This document shows, one piece after another, positions 37,324 through 45,954 of a DNA stretch of 64,000 nt. The notes beneath the pieces were generated by a model. It saw nothing but the letters and a program-made list of their open reading frames with translations, had not been told where the DNA came from and ran no database searches. The stretch's first letter is position 1. Each line of letters starts with the position of its first letter. A program made the translations under genes and the position numbers. The DNA is from Ensifer sp. LC11 (lineage in GTDB: Bacteria > Pseudomonadota > Alphaproteobacteria > Rhizobiales > Rhizobiaceae): NCBI RefSeq assembly GCF_001695835.1, contig NZ_MBSO01000024.1, positions 1-64,000 on the forward strand, in the 5' to 3' direction.

Positions 37324-37593
37324 ATGGCGATGAACGAGAACGTTCCGGGTGTCACCCCGCTGCCGGGGCGACGGGGCAAGCCGTCGCGCATCAACCTGCA
37401 CCCCCTGCACGAAGCGGCTATGCGCATAGCCGATCTCGGGCTCAACCGATCAAAGGCGAAGACGCGTGATCTTGTCGGCATGCTGCTGACCCACGGCGCC
37501 CGCGCCTGGCGCTCGACCCAACCACGGGCCGGCATCCATCTTCATGTAACGGCACCGGGTCGGCGCCATCCTCTGAAGATGCGGATCAGCTGA
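37324..37593 (+). CDS. Small conserved hypothetical protein
   Basis: The 89-residue basic protein is not recognised. It has a conserved-looking centre (LHEAAMRIADLGLNRSKAKTRDLVGMLLTHGARAW) that could form two helices with Arg/Lys on one face, perhaps nucleic-acid binding. The ATG at 37324 has GAGG 6 bases upstream. A good terminator follows at 37608, supporting a real single-gene transcript. Confidence 0.65.
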   Translation: MAMNENVPGVTPLPGRRGKPSRINLHPLHEAAMRIADLGLNRSKAKTRDLVGMLLTHGARAWRSTQPRAGIHLHVTAPGRRHPLKMRIS

Positions 37594-37607
37594 TATCTCT
37601 GTTCATT

Positions 37608-37633
37608 AAAAGGCGGCATCGGCCGCCTTTTGC
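37608..37633 (+). terminator. Rho-independent terminator
   Basis: A 10-bp stem (37608-37617 with 37622-37631) with a 4-base loop ends in TTTTGC. Confidence 0.75.
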
Positions 37634-37694
37634 TTGCCGCATTGCCGCCAGACGGACAGGGCATGCACCGCCCCGCAAGCGCGGCGACGCCGGC

Positions 37695-37787
37695 GCGTTC
37701 CTGTGAACGCACAAGGGACGCTCTAGCAGCTTGATTGCAGGACGGCTTTCCGCTTCCAGTTATGCGACGTGAAAACGCGTTGCTCTA
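37695..37787. repeat. Diverged copy of the dispersed two-part palindromic repeat
   Basis: GCGTTC-TGTGAACGC at 37695-37710, then ACAAGGGACGCTCTAGCA, match the element at 15473-15520 with few changes. The second half (37742-37787) is more diverged but keeps TTTCCGCTTC, ACGTGAAAACG and GCTCTA. The terminal CTA is the DUF1489 stop codon read on the minus strand. Confidence 0.7.
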
Positions 37788-38222
37788 AAGAAGTCCGAGC
37801 TCGGCCAGCTCGCGGCGCAGCTCGAGCGGCATCTCGGCACCTCCACCGGATAGCGACGCCAAGTCGCGCGGGGCATCCTTGGTGCTGAGATAGCGCCAGC
37901 CCTGAAACGCGCGGCGTGGCTGCAGTTCCGTTTCGATCACTTCCGGACCGAGCAGCAGATTGCAGCGACCGATGCCCTCGCCGTCGGTGAAGGTCTCGAT
38001 ACCGATCAACGGCTGACGCGCCTGAACGGTCCCCTTGATCACCCAATAGAGCGAACCGCCCTCCAGGAGCTCTTCGACGCGCTTCGGAACCATGCGCGTC
38101 GTGTGGAACGAATGGGGCTCGAGCCCAGCGGCCATGGCCGCCATCGCCTTGCGCGAAACCCATTCGCGCAGGTCCTCGACCGATTCTGCTCCGACGCAGA
38201 GTTTTATGAGATGAAGAGACAT
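37785..38222 (-). CDS. DUF1489 family protein
   Basis: The 145-residue product matches the alphaproteobacterial DUF1489 family from its first residues MSLHLIKLCVGAESVEDL through HTTRMVPKRVEELLEGGSLYWVIKG and the C-terminal RAFQGWRYLSTKDAPRDL. No function is known. The ATG at 38222 is clear. The gene ends inside a palindromic repeat whose CTA supplies the stop codon. Confidence 0.9.
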   Translation of the reverse strand: MSLHLIKLCVGAESVEDLREWVSRKAMAAMAAGLEPHSFHTTRMVPKRVEELLEGGSLYWVIKGTVQARQPLIGIETFTDGEGIGRCNLLLGPEVIETELQPRRAFQGWRYLSTKDAPRDLASLSGGGAEMPLELRRELAELGLL

Positions 38223-38298
38223 AGCTGTTTTTGAACACCCGTCTGCCCATTGCGGTCAAGCGGAGAGACGCCGTTCATCCACAAATCCTGCCGCGGCC

Positions 38299-39699
38299 TC
38301 AACATTCAACGACGTTGACCGCAAGACCGCCGGTCGAGGTTTCCTTGTACTTCTCGTTCATGTCGACGCCCGTCTGGCGCATCGTCTCGATACAGGCGTC
38401 GAGCGGCACGAAGTGTTTGCCGTCGCCTTTCAGCGCCAGCGATGCTGCCGTCACCGCCTTGACCGCACCAAGCGCATTACGCTCGATACAGGGCACCTGC
38501 ACCAGGCCGGCGACGGGATCGCAGGTCATGCCGAGGTGATGCTCAAGGGCGATCTCGGCAGCATTTTCGATCTGCTCGGGCGTGCCGCCCATCACGGCGG
38601 CCAGGCCGGCTGCAGCCATGGCCGACGCAGAGCCGACCTCGCCCTGACAGCCGACCTCGGCACCGGAAATCGAAGCATTGTGCTTGATGATGCCCCCGAT
38701 TGCCGCGGCCGTCAGCAGATAGTCGCGGATGCCCTCCTGGTCGGCGTCGTCATGGAAATGCATATAATAGCGAATGGTCGCGGGAACCACGCCCGCCGCA
38801 CCGTTGGTCGGCGAGGTGACGACGCGGCCGCCGGCGGCATTTTCTTCGTTGACCGCCATGGCGTAGACGCTCAGCCAGTCATTGGCGAGCAACGGATTGG
38901 TCTTGTTGGAGCGCCACTCTTCCTGCAGCTTATCGTGGATGGAACGCGCACGGCGACGAACCTTCAGGCCGCCGGGCATGATGCCCTCCTGGCTGAGGCC
39001 GCGATCGATGCAATTGCTCATAGCACCCCAGATGCGATCGAGGCCGGCGTTCAGCTCGTCCGGTGACATGGTCGCCTCTTCGTTCGCCCGCTTCATCTGG
39101 GCGATCGTGAGGCCCGAGCGGGCTGCCATATCAAGCATTTCCTGGGCCGAGGAGAACGGGAAAGGCACCTTGACGCCGGCCGGCTTGTTCTTCGAAGCGC
39201 GCATGGCCTCGAGTTCCGTGTCGGTCACGACGAAGCCGCCACCGATCGAATAGTAGATCCGCTTCACCAGCAACCGGCCATCGCGATCGAAGGCCGAGAA
39301 GGACATGCCGTTGGCATGTCCGGGCAAAGGCACCTTCTTGTCGAAGATCAGGTCCGTCTTCGGCTGAAACTCGTAGGAAGGATGCCCCGGCGGCGTGATC
39401 CGCCCAGTCCGTTCGACCTCGTCAATCAAGGCGTCCATTCGATCGGGATCGACAAGATCCGGCCGTTCGCCGACGAGGCCAAGGATCACCGCCCTACCCG
39501 TTCCATGCCCGATGCCGGTATGGGCCAGCGAACCGTGAAGGCTGACCTTGATCGCCGCGACTGCGGCGTGGGACGGGCGCGGCCAATCGCTGGAAAGAAT
39601 GAGTTCGAGAAAGCGGTTGGCAGCCGACATCGGCCCCATCGTATGCGAGCTCGAAGGCCCGATACCGATCTTGAACACGTCGAAAACGGAAAGAAACAT
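38299..39699 (-). CDS. sdaA: L-serine ammonia-lyase (serine dehydratase)
   Basis: Iron-sulfur enzyme that deaminates L-serine to pyruvate. The 466-residue single-chain form joins the beta domain ([21 protein letters not shown] at the N-terminus) and the alpha domain. Cluster-binding Cys occur in [33 protein letters not shown]. The start at 39699 is set by the [16 protein letters not shown] start; the frame is open to 39780 without similarity. It lies downstream of the 33-residue membrane protein gene, which has its own terminator. Confidence 0.95.
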   Translation of the reverse strand: MFLSVFDVFKIGIGPSSSHTMGPMSAANRFLELILSSDWPRPSHAAVAAIKVSLHGSLAHTGIGHGTGRAVILGLVGERPDLVDPDRMDALIDEVERTGRITPPGHPSYEFQPKTDLIFDKKVPLPGHANGMSFSAFDRDGRLLVKRIYYSIGGGFVVTDTELEAMRASKNKPAGVKVPFPFSSAQEMLDMAARSGLTIAQMKRANEEATMSPDELNAGLDRIWGAMSNCIDRGLSQEGIMPGGLKVRRRARSIHDKLQEEWRSNKTNPLLANDWLSVYAMAVNEENAAGGRVVTSPTNGAAGVVPATIRYYMHFHDDADQEGIRDYLLTAAAIGGIIKHNASISGAEVGCQGEVGSASAMAAAGLAAVMGGTPEQIENAAEIALEHHLGMTCDPVAGLVQVPCIERNALGAVKAVTAASLALKGDGKHFVPLDACIETMRQTGVDMNEKYKETSTGGLAVNVVEC

Positions 39700-40000
39700 A
39701 AGCTGCCTGCCCCGGAGACTGACCCGCAGCGGACTGGCATGATCGCCCGAACGCCGCATGAATGATTGCCTCGATATCACGCTTCGCCGCCTGTGCGAAC
39801 CAGCGTGACATCCTCATATCTGCTGGATGATCTTATCCTCAGATCGGTCCCGATTTAAGGAAATCCGCAGAGCAGATATAGGAACGAAGCCTAAGCGATC
39901 CCATAGCCTGCGGTCAGGCGGTCCACCGACATTCGATCGCATCCATGCGACATTACCGCCCGGGCCGACCGGGCTGCGGTGTGCCGCTGCCGGTTGCCCG

Positions 40001-40037
40001 GAATCAAAACGGCGCGGCTCTTGGGAAGCCGCGCCGT
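40001..40037 (-). terminator. Terminator of the small membrane protein gene
   Basis: Read on the minus strand, a perfect 11-bp stem (40009-40019 with 40027-40037) with a 7-base loop is followed by TTTTGATT. It begins 30 bases after the stop of the 33-residue gene. Confidence 0.85.
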
Positions 40038-40067
40038 CAATCAGTGGACTTTTCTAGATATCAAATA

Positions 40068-40169
40068 TCAAAGGCCGCCGAAAAGATAAGCAAGAACAAG
40101 AACGCCAGCGAAACCAGCTACGGCGCGTGCAGTCACGCCCCAGCAAGACTTCTGAATTGTATTGTCCAT
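40068..40169 (-). CDS. 33-residue predicted membrane protein
   Basis: A short gene with ATG at 40169 and TGA at 40068. The product starts MDNTIQKSCW; a hydrophobic helix (ARAVAGFAGVLVLAYLFGGL) follows and ends the protein. GGAG lies 5 bases upstream of the ATG, and a strong terminator follows, so it is a complete small transcription unit. I know of no named family. One membrane helix with a cytoplasmic or periplasmic Cys suggests a small accessory subunit or membrane-stress protein, which is inference. Confidence 0.7.
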   Translation of the reverse strand: MDNTIQKSCWGVTARAVAGFAGVLVLAYLFGGL

Positions 40170-40451
40170 GATGTCTCCGAAAACACTCTCAACGGCCGCG
40201 GGCAGCACATTGGGCGCCCGCGTCTGAGGTCATGCATATTGAAGAAAGCGTAAATGCGCAATGGGGGAATGTGGCGGAAAGGTGTCGAACGCATCACAGA
40301 GCGATGACGAAGCTGGTGAAAACCCTGCAAACCGCGCGACGGGGCAAGGAGAAATTCCGCCGCAATTTCATCACAGTAGTTGACGCGCCGTCGATTCTGG
40401 CGCCCCCGCGACCACCTTGCAATTTCCAAAAGCCATGCCAAAAACACGTGT

Positions 40452-41144
40452 ATGACCTTCGAAGATTACATAGCGCTCGTCGTGTTTATCCTGCTTTGGG
40501 CCGGCTTCAGCTGGGCGACCGACGGCACGCGCGGCTTCAAGCGTGTGAGTCTCACCCGCCTGATGAACGAGCACCGCGGCCGTTGGATCCGCAATTCGCT
40601 CAACCGCGACCTGAAAATGATCGACACGCAGATCATTGCCGGCCTGCAGGCCGGCACCGCCTTTTTCGCCTCGACGACGATCTTCGCGCTTGGCGGCTGC
40701 TTCGCGCTGCTGGGCGCAACCGAGCAGGTCCAGATGATCTTTGCGGACATGCCCTATGTCTTCCACGGCGGGCGAACCGCCTTCGAGCTGAAGGTCGGCG
40801 GCCTCACCTGCCTGTTCGGCTATTCGTTCTTCAAGTTCGGCTGGTCCTACCGGCTGTTCAACTATTGCTCGATCCTGATGGGCGGCATTCCAATGACCGC
40901 CGACATGCAACGGGATCGACAAGCCGCCGAAAGAGCTGCCGAGCGAGCGATCCGGATGAATGTGCTGGCGGCCAAGCATTTCAACGCCGGTCTCAGGGCG
41001 ATTTTCCTGTCGATCGGCTATCTCGGCTGGTTCATCAGCCCCTATGTCTTCGTCGGGCTCACCATCTTCGTCATCTTCGTGCTCACCCGTCGGCAATTCT
41101 TCTCGGAAGCACGTGCAGCGCTGCTGCAGGACGCCACGCCCTGA
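40452..41144 (+). CDS. DUF599 family membrane protein
   Basis: The 230-residue protein has four hydrophobic helices. It fits DUF599: early GFSWATDGTRG, then LMNEHRGRWIRNSLNRDLKMIDTQIIAGLQAGTAFFASTTIFALGG, GYSFFKFGWSYRLFNYCSILMGG, and the C-terminal FNAGLRAIFLSIGYLGWFISPYVF. The function is unknown. The start at 40452 (MTFEDYIAL) fits the family but has no clear ribosome-binding site. It is divergent from the 33-residue gene. Confidence 0.85.
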   Translation: MTFEDYIALVVFILLWAGFSWATDGTRGFKRVSLTRLMNEHRGRWIRNSLNRDLKMIDTQIIAGLQAGTAFFASTTIFALGGCFALLGATEQVQMIFADMPYVFHGGRTAFELKVGGLTCLFGYSFFKFGWSYRLFNYCSILMGGIPMTADMQRDRQAAERAAERAIRMNVLAAKHFNAGLRAIFLSIGYLGWFISPYVFVGLTIFVIFVLTRRQFFSEARAALLQDATP

Positions 41145-41274
41145 CGGGCCGCGCGGCTGATCCGCTGAACGCCAACGGACCGCGCCTAGTCATCTCAACG
41201 ATCAACAAACGACGCGCGCCTGGCGCAAGCCAGGCCTGTCACTCTTCCTCACGCCAACAGGATGGCGAACGCCC

Positions 41275-42282
41275 ATGTCCGATATCAACGTGACCTCCCC
41301 GGCAACACAGACCCCGCCGCCACAATCGCGGGGAAGGCTCGCCTTCATTGATGTGGCACGCGGCGTGGCCCTCCTGGCGATGGCCCTCTATCACTTCGTC
41401 TGGGATCTCGAGTTCTTCGGCTACGTCGCGGCAGGAACCGCCGGCACCGGCGGCTGGAAGATTTTCGCCCGGCTGATTGCCAGCAGCTTTCTGTTTCTTG
41501 CCGGCTACAGTCTCGTCCTTGGACAATGGCCAAAGATCCGGCTCGACGCCTTCCTGCGCCGTTTCGCCAAGATTGCCGGCGCGGCAGCACTGATCACCCT
41601 TGCTACCTACTTCGCCTTCCCGGACACCTTCATCTTTTTCGGCATTCTGCATGCGATTGCCGCCGCAAGCCTGATCGGCCTTATTTTCCTGCAGCTTCCT
41701 GCGGTCGTTTCCTTCGCTGCAGCCGCGGCTGCCATCGCCGCACCTTTCTATCTCCGCTCGCCGATCTTTGACGCGCCCTGGCTCTGGTGGATCGGATTGT
41801 CCGAGACGCTGCCGCGATCCAATGACTATGTGCCGCTCTTGCCATGGCTCGGACCGTTCCTCCTTGGCCTCGGCACCGCAAAGCTCTTCCACGCACGCCT
41901 TGCAGCGGCACTTTCGCGCCGGCCGGCTAACGATGGCAAAGGCAAGCTGTGGACGAACCCGCTCGCCTTCGGGGGCCGTCACAGTCTGGCCATATACCTC
42001 ATTCACCAGCCCTTGCTCATCGGACTGGTCTATCTCTTCTCGTTGATCTCACCGCCGACACTACCGGATCCCAAAGAGGCCTATCGCAACAATTGCGTGG
42101 CGGCCTGCAACCAGGGAAATCCGGCCGTGCCGTGCGAGACTTTTTGCGGCTGCACGCTCGACCTTCTGGTGGAACAGAACCTGTTCGACAGCCTGAACAG
42201 GGGAGAGATCAACGTCAGCTCCGATGAACGCATTGCGCGAATCGCGCGACAATGCACAATGAACGTGCAATCAGGGGACTAG
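41275..42282 (+). CDS. DUF1624 (heparan-alpha-glucosaminide acetyltransferase-like) membrane protein
   Basis: The 335-residue protein has about seven helices and the DUF1624 signature RLAFIDVARGVALLAMALYHFVWDLEFFGY at residues 21-50. The conserved His of MALYHFVWD and the end FGGRHSLAIYLIHQPLL fit an acyltransferase-like membrane fold. After the last helix an unusual hydrophilic tail (about 262-335) carries six Cys (CVAAC, PCETFCGC, QC). It may bind a metal or form disulfides; I do not see it in family descriptions I recall. It is followed 3 bases later by the ICMT-like gene. Confidence 0.82.
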   Translation: MSDINVTSPATQTPPPQSRGRLAFIDVARGVALLAMALYHFVWDLEFFGYVAAGTAGTGGWKIFARLIASSFLFLAGYSLVLGQWPKIRLDAFLRRFAKIAGAAALITLATYFAFPDTFIFFGILHAIAAASLIGLIFLQLPAVVSFAAAAAAIAAPFYLRSPIFDAPWLWWIGLSETLPRSNDYVPLLPWLGPFLLGLGTAKLFHARLAAALSRRPANDGKGKLWTNPLAFGGRHSLAIYLIHQPLLIGLVYLFSLISPPTLPDPKEAYRNNCVAACNQGNPAVPCETFCGCTLDLLVEQNLFDSLNRGEINVSSDERIARIARQCTMNVQSGD

Positions 42283-42285
42283 GAC

Positions 42286-42759
42286 ATGAATGCCTATCGT
42301 GCCAAGCCGCTGAACTTCCCATGGCCTGCCCTTCTTTACGGGGCAGCCACGCTTGCGGCGCTGCTACTGGCGCGACACTCCCCCATTCCAGTCGCACACG
42401 GCCATGGCTGGTTCTCCTGGATCAGCGGCGGCATCCTGATCATTGTCGCCATCTGGCTGGACCTCTGGGCACTCAAGACGTTGCTCGATCGGCATACCGC
42501 CGTCATGCCCCATCGATCGGCAACCTGCCTTGTCACCTACGGGCCGTTCCGCTTCACCCGCAATCCGATCTATCTCGGCTACACCTTGATGATGATCGGC
42601 TTTGGCCTTGCCACCCTCAATCCCTGGTTCTTCATCATGGCAGTCGCGGCGGTGATGCTGACAACGCTTTTCGCCATTCGCAACGAGGAGCGGCATTTGC
42701 TGTCGCGCTTCGGCTTCGAGTTCGAGCGCTACTGTCGGCATACGAGCCGCTGGATCTGA
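42286..42759 (+). CDS. Isoprenylcysteine methyltransferase (ICMT)-like membrane protein
   Basis: The 157-residue integral membrane protein has the ICMT/phospholipid methyltransferase end: CLVTYGPFRFTRNPIYLGYTLMMIGFGLA (RNP-x-YxG motif) and RNEERHLLSRFGFEFERYCRHTSRW (E-E and R-Y-x-R SAM-binding pattern). It is expected to methylate a lipid or protein substrate in the membrane; the substrate is unknown. The ATG at 42286 lies 3 bases after the DUF1624 stop, so the two genes are co-transcribed. Confidence 0.88.
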   Translation: MNAYRAKPLNFPWPALLYGAATLAALLLARHSPIPVAHGHGWFSWISGGILIIVAIWLDLWALKTLLDRHTAVMPHRSATCLVTYGPFRFTRNPIYLGYTLMMIGFGLATLNPWFFIMAVAAVMLTTLFAIRNEERHLLSRFGFEFERYCRHTSRWI

Positions 42760-42783
42760 GCGCTGGCCGGGAAACACGCAGCA

Positions 42784-42809
42784 AAAAGGGCAGCGCGAGC
42801 GCTACCCTT
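42784..42809 (-). terminator. Terminator between convergent genes
   Basis: A 5+5-bp stem with one internal mismatch (42786-42796 with 42799-42809) has a 2-base loop. On the minus strand it is followed by TTTTTGC. It ends the MerR-type gene and may also serve the ICMT gene. Confidence 0.65.
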
Positions 42810-42839
42810 CGAAACTTCCACCGGTAAGGACGCGGCCCG

Positions 42840-43226
42840 TCAGGTGCCGACACCGATCTCCGCGAGTCGCGTCAGGCATGCCTCCTCGACATTGTCGAGT
42901 TCCGTCAGCGTATCTTCGATATCCTTGCGCTTCTGGCGAAGCTCCTCGCGCTTTTCCTCGACACGCGACATCAGCAGCTGCAGCTGGCCGAGTTCACCGG
43001 GCGGATCCTTGTAGACCTGAATAATCTCGCGGATCTCTGCAATCGTAAAGCCGATGCGTCGGCCACGCAGAATCTCCTGGATCAGCCGCCTGTCGGCCGG
43101 CCGAAATAGGCGCGTCCTGCCGCGACGTTCGGGATGGATGAGGCCTTCATCCTCATAGAACCGCAGCGTCCGGGTGGAAATGCCGAATTCCCGCGTCAAT
43201 TCGGTGATGCTATAGTATTTATTCAC
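42840..43226 (-). CDS. MerR family transcriptional regulator
   Basis: The 128-residue regulator has the MerR winged-helix N-terminus YSITELTREFGISTRTLRFYEDEGLI. The RRGRTRLFRPADRRLIQEILRGRRIGFTIAEIREI segment follows, then a coiled-coil dimer helix (about 85-120). The sequence resembles the LiuR-like group, which controls branched-chain amino acid degradation in alphaproteobacteria, but no such genes are adjacent here. No Cys cluster for metal sensing is present. A GTG at 43226 is proposed as start (family begins at NKYYSITEL); an ATG at 43253 is the alternative. Confidence 0.85.
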   Translation of the reverse strand: MNKYYSITELTREFGISTRTLRFYEDEGLIHPERRGRTRLFRPADRRLIQEILRGRRIGFTIAEIREIIQVYKDPPGELGQLQLLMSRVEEKREELRQKRKDIEDTLTELDNVEEACLTRLAEIGVGT

Positions 43227-43298
43227 GCTGCCATTCCATGATTTCCTGCACATCCACTATCGTTGACCTTGACGTAAAAGTCAAACAACGCGCCCGCG

Positions 43299-44720
43299 TT
43301 ATGTAACGTGGAACCACCAGGTGGCGATGCCGAGAAAACTGAAGAAACCGGTGATATCGGTGATGGCGGTCACGAAGACGGCGGAAGAGACGGCCGGGTC
43401 GGCGCCGAAGCGGTCGAGGCACAGCGGCACGAGGATGCCGCCGAGTGCAGCGGCCATCATGTTGATCAGCATGGCCGTGGCGATGATGCCGCCGATGTTC
43501 GGGTCCTGAAACCACAGCCCGGCGAGCAGGCCGATCAGAGTGCCGAAGATCATGCCGTTCAGGAGCCCCACCCCGGCTTCGCGTCGGATGATGCGGGGTG
43601 CGTTGTGGATGTCGAGGCCACGGGTTGCAAGCGCCCGCACGGTGACGGTCATCGTCTGCGAACCGGCATTGCCGCCCATGCCGGCGACGATCGGCATCAG
43701 GATCGCCAGCGCCACGATCTGCTGGATCGTCGCATCGAACAGACCGATGACCGAGGCGGACATACACGCCGTCATGGAATTAATGAACAGCCAGGGCACA
43801 CGCGAGCGTGACGCCTCCGTCACCGAGTCCGACAGCTCTTCGTCGCCGACGCCGCTCAAGCGCAGCAAGTCTTCCTCGGCCTCTTCCTGGATGACGTCGA
43901 CGACGTCATCGATGGTGAGGACACCGACGAGCCTGCCGTTGTCATCGACGACGGCCGCAGAGAGAAGGTCGTACTGCTCGAACAGCTGGGCTGCCTCTTC
44001 CTGGTCCATCTCGGCAGGAATGGCATGGCTCGTGTCGTGCATGATCGCATCGACCTTGATGGAGCGTTTGGTCCGCAGAATGCGGTCGAGGTCGATTGCA
44101 CCGAGCAGCTTGAAGGTGGGGTCGATGACAAAGATCTGCGAGAAGCTCTCGGGCAGGTCTTCGTCTTCGCGCATGTAGTCGATCGTCTGGCCGACGGTCC
44201 AGAACGGCGGCACCGCCACGAACTCGGTCTGCATGCGCCGACCGGCCGTGCTCTCGGGATAATCGAGCGAGCGGCGAAGGCGAACCCGTTCGGTAAACGG
44301 CAGCTTGGCCAGAATCTCGTCCTGGTCTTCCTGGTCGAGATCCTCGAGAATGTAGACCGCGTCGTCCGAATCCATCTCGCCGATGGCTTCAGCGATCTGT
44401 TCGTTCGGCAGGTGTTCGACGATGTCGAGGCGGATTGCCTCATCGACTTCGGTCAGCGCCGAAAGGTCGAATTCCTTGCCAAGCAGCGAGACCAGCGCCA
44501 GGCGCTGGTCGGGCTGGATTGCCTCAAGCAGGTCCCCCATTTCGGAGGAATGCAGGCCCGCGACGTGCTGGCGCAGATAGATCGTATCACGGTCCGCGAT
44601 CGCTGCGCCGACATGCATGAGAAAATCGGAGCGAACCGAACCGTCGTCGGCATAGATGTCCGAACCGTCAAAGGTCCTGACGTCTTCAGAACCGCGGTCG
44701 TCGTCCCCAATGTTGCTCAT
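43299..44720 (-). CDS. mgtE: Magnesium transporter MgtE
   Basis: Mg2+ channel of 473 residues. The cytosolic N domain has repeats such as IAEAIGEMDSDDAVYILEDLDQEDQDEILAKL. A CBS pair follows (FVIDPTFKLLGAIDLDRIL and AAVVDDNGRLVGVLTIDDVVDVIQEEA), then a connecting helix. The five-helix pore domain carries the MPIVAGMGGNAGSQTMTVTVRAL signature and the Mg-binding Asp near the C-terminus (VTAITDITGFFSFLG). The ATG at 44720 is set by similarity. The 319-base gap to the divergent deformylase-like gene shows no RNA element I can name. Confidence 0.95.
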   Translation of the reverse strand: MSNIGDDDRGSEDVRTFDGSDIYADDGSVRSDFLMHVGAAIADRDTIYLRQHVAGLHSSEMGDLLEAIQPDQRLALVSLLGKEFDLSALTEVDEAIRLDIVEHLPNEQIAEAIGEMDSDDAVYILEDLDQEDQDEILAKLPFTERVRLRRSLDYPESTAGRRMQTEFVAVPPFWTVGQTIDYMREDEDLPESFSQIFVIDPTFKLLGAIDLDRILRTKRSIKVDAIMHDTSHAIPAEMDQEEAAQLFEQYDLLSAAVVDDNGRLVGVLTIDDVVDVIQEEAEEDLLRLSGVGDEELSDSVTEASRSRVPWLFINSMTACMSASVIGLFDATIQQIVALAILMPIVAGMGGNAGSQTMTVTVRALATRGLDIHNAPRIIRREAGVGLLNGMIFGTLIGLLAGLWFQDPNIGGIIATAMLINMMAAALGGILVPLCLDRFGADPAVSSAVFVTAITDITGFFSFLGIATWWFHVT

Positions 44721-45039
44721 GGGCGCCCTCAAAACGATTGTTGCTTCCCAGCTCTCCACCTTGTGAACCGGAAAGAATGCGTTGCTGACGTGTGTTTGCC
44801 CCCTTGCGCGGCCATGCGCCGTATCGGTGGGCTCACAGTCCTGCTAGCGCAAAGCCCAGCCGAGGTCCACAGCACAGATGCGCCTGCGCGCACTGCGCAA
44901 CAGATTAATTCAAGCTGTTGCAAATACATGAAAAATCGACCGCCTCTTAACCCTGTCGACATCGATCGAGCGATCGGCTAGCACTTCTGCGACGATAACG
45001 GATGCGCGACGCCCTGTCGGCGCAGCCAAGGAAGTCCTG
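44721..45039. other. Divergent promoter gap
   Basis: The 319 bases between mgtE and the deformylase-like gene, transcribed outwards from both ends, hold no open frame or structured element that I can support. In particular I see no obvious magnesium-responsive leader. Confidence 0.5.
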
Positions 45040-45549
45040 ATGGCCATTCGTCCCATTGTCCGCTTTCCCAATCCTTTGCTGAGCAGGAAGGCGGAAGCGA
45101 TCACCAGTTTCGACCCGGCGCTCGAGGCGCTGGCGACGGACCTTCTCGACACGATGCGGGCCGCACCCGGCGTCGGCATTACCGCGCCGCATATCGGCAT
45201 CTTGCAACGCGTGACAGTGATCGAGCTCGACCGGGAAAGCGGTGCAAGGACCTTCGTCAATCCGGAGGTGGTATGGCACGGCGATCAGATGACGAAACAT
45301 ACCGAAGGCAGCGTCTCGATGCCGGGCATCCTGGAGGAGGTCGAGCGACCAAACGCCGTTCGCATCCGCTATCAGACCCTTCTCGGCGAGACGATCGAAG
45401 AGCAGGCTGACGGCTTTATGGCCATCTGCCTGCAGCACGAAATCGACCAGCTCGACGGGATTTTTTGGACGCAGCGCCTGTCGCGCCTGAAGCGTGACCG
45501 AGCGGTCAAGAAATTCGAGAAGCTGGCACGGGATACGCGGCTAGGGTGA
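45040..45549 (+). CDS. Peptide deformylase-like protein lacking metal ligands
   Basis: The 169-residue product aligns with peptide deformylase along its length. It differs at the three diagnostic motifs. Motif 1 (GxGxAAxQ) reads GVGITAPH with His51 in place of Gln. Motif 2 (EGCxS) reads EGSVS with Ser91 replacing the metal-binding Cys. Motif 3 (HExxH) reads HEIDQ with Gln137 replacing the second His. Only His133 and the catalytic Glu134 remain. It is therefore unlikely to bind Fe/Zn in the normal way and is probably an inactive or repurposed paralogue. The true def gene lies elsewhere. Confidence 0.85.
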   Translation: MAIRPIVRFPNPLLSRKAEAITSFDPALEALATDLLDTMRAAPGVGITAPHIGILQRVTVIELDRESGARTFVNPEVVWHGDQMTKHTEGSVSMPGILEEVERPNAVRIRYQTLLGETIEEQADGFMAICLQHEIDQLDGIFWTQRLSRLKRDRAVKKFEKLARDTRLG

Positions 45550-45602
45550 AACCCGCCCTGCCCGCGGCATCGGATTATTCGCAATTCACCAAGGATCGAA
45601 CA

Positions 45603-45872
45603 ATGAAAGCAAAAACTCTTGCCGTCGTCGGCCTGCTGGCACTCGCCGGCTGCAACAGCGCCCAGCAGAACCTGGAGCCTCTGCCCGAAAGCCTCACTTA
45701 CGGTGAGAACGCGAGCAATCGAAAGACCGTCGCCGCCCCTGGCACCATGGTCCAGAACCGGTTCATGCATGAGGGCCAGATGGTCTACGAAACCTACGAG
45801 GTTCAGCCCGATCGCACCTACAAGCTTGTCCGGCGCCGCACGGACCAGAGCGGACCGGCCGGCAACAACTGA
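45603..45872 (+). CDS. Small lipoprotein
   Basis: The 89-residue product has a lipoprotein signal (MKAKTLAVVGLLALAGC) with lipobox LAGC at residues 14-17. A short polar mature part follows (TYGENASNRKTVAAPGTMVQ, YETYEVQPDRTYKLVRRR). Ser or Asn after Cys17 suggests outer-membrane retention. I do not recognise the family. The ATG at 45603 has AAGGA 7 bases upstream; it follows the deformylase-like gene by 53 bases and may share its transcript. Confidence 0.75.
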   Translation: MKAKTLAVVGLLALAGCNSAQQNLEPLPESLTYGENASNRKTVAAPGTMVQNRFMHEGQMVYETYEVQPDRTYKLVRRRTDQSGPAGNN

Positions 45873-45954
45873 CGCCCGGCTGCCACAAGGGCGCGCGGAC
45901 GGCACACCGAGATCGGCGTGATACACGCAACGGCATGTATCGCGCCGGCTAGCC

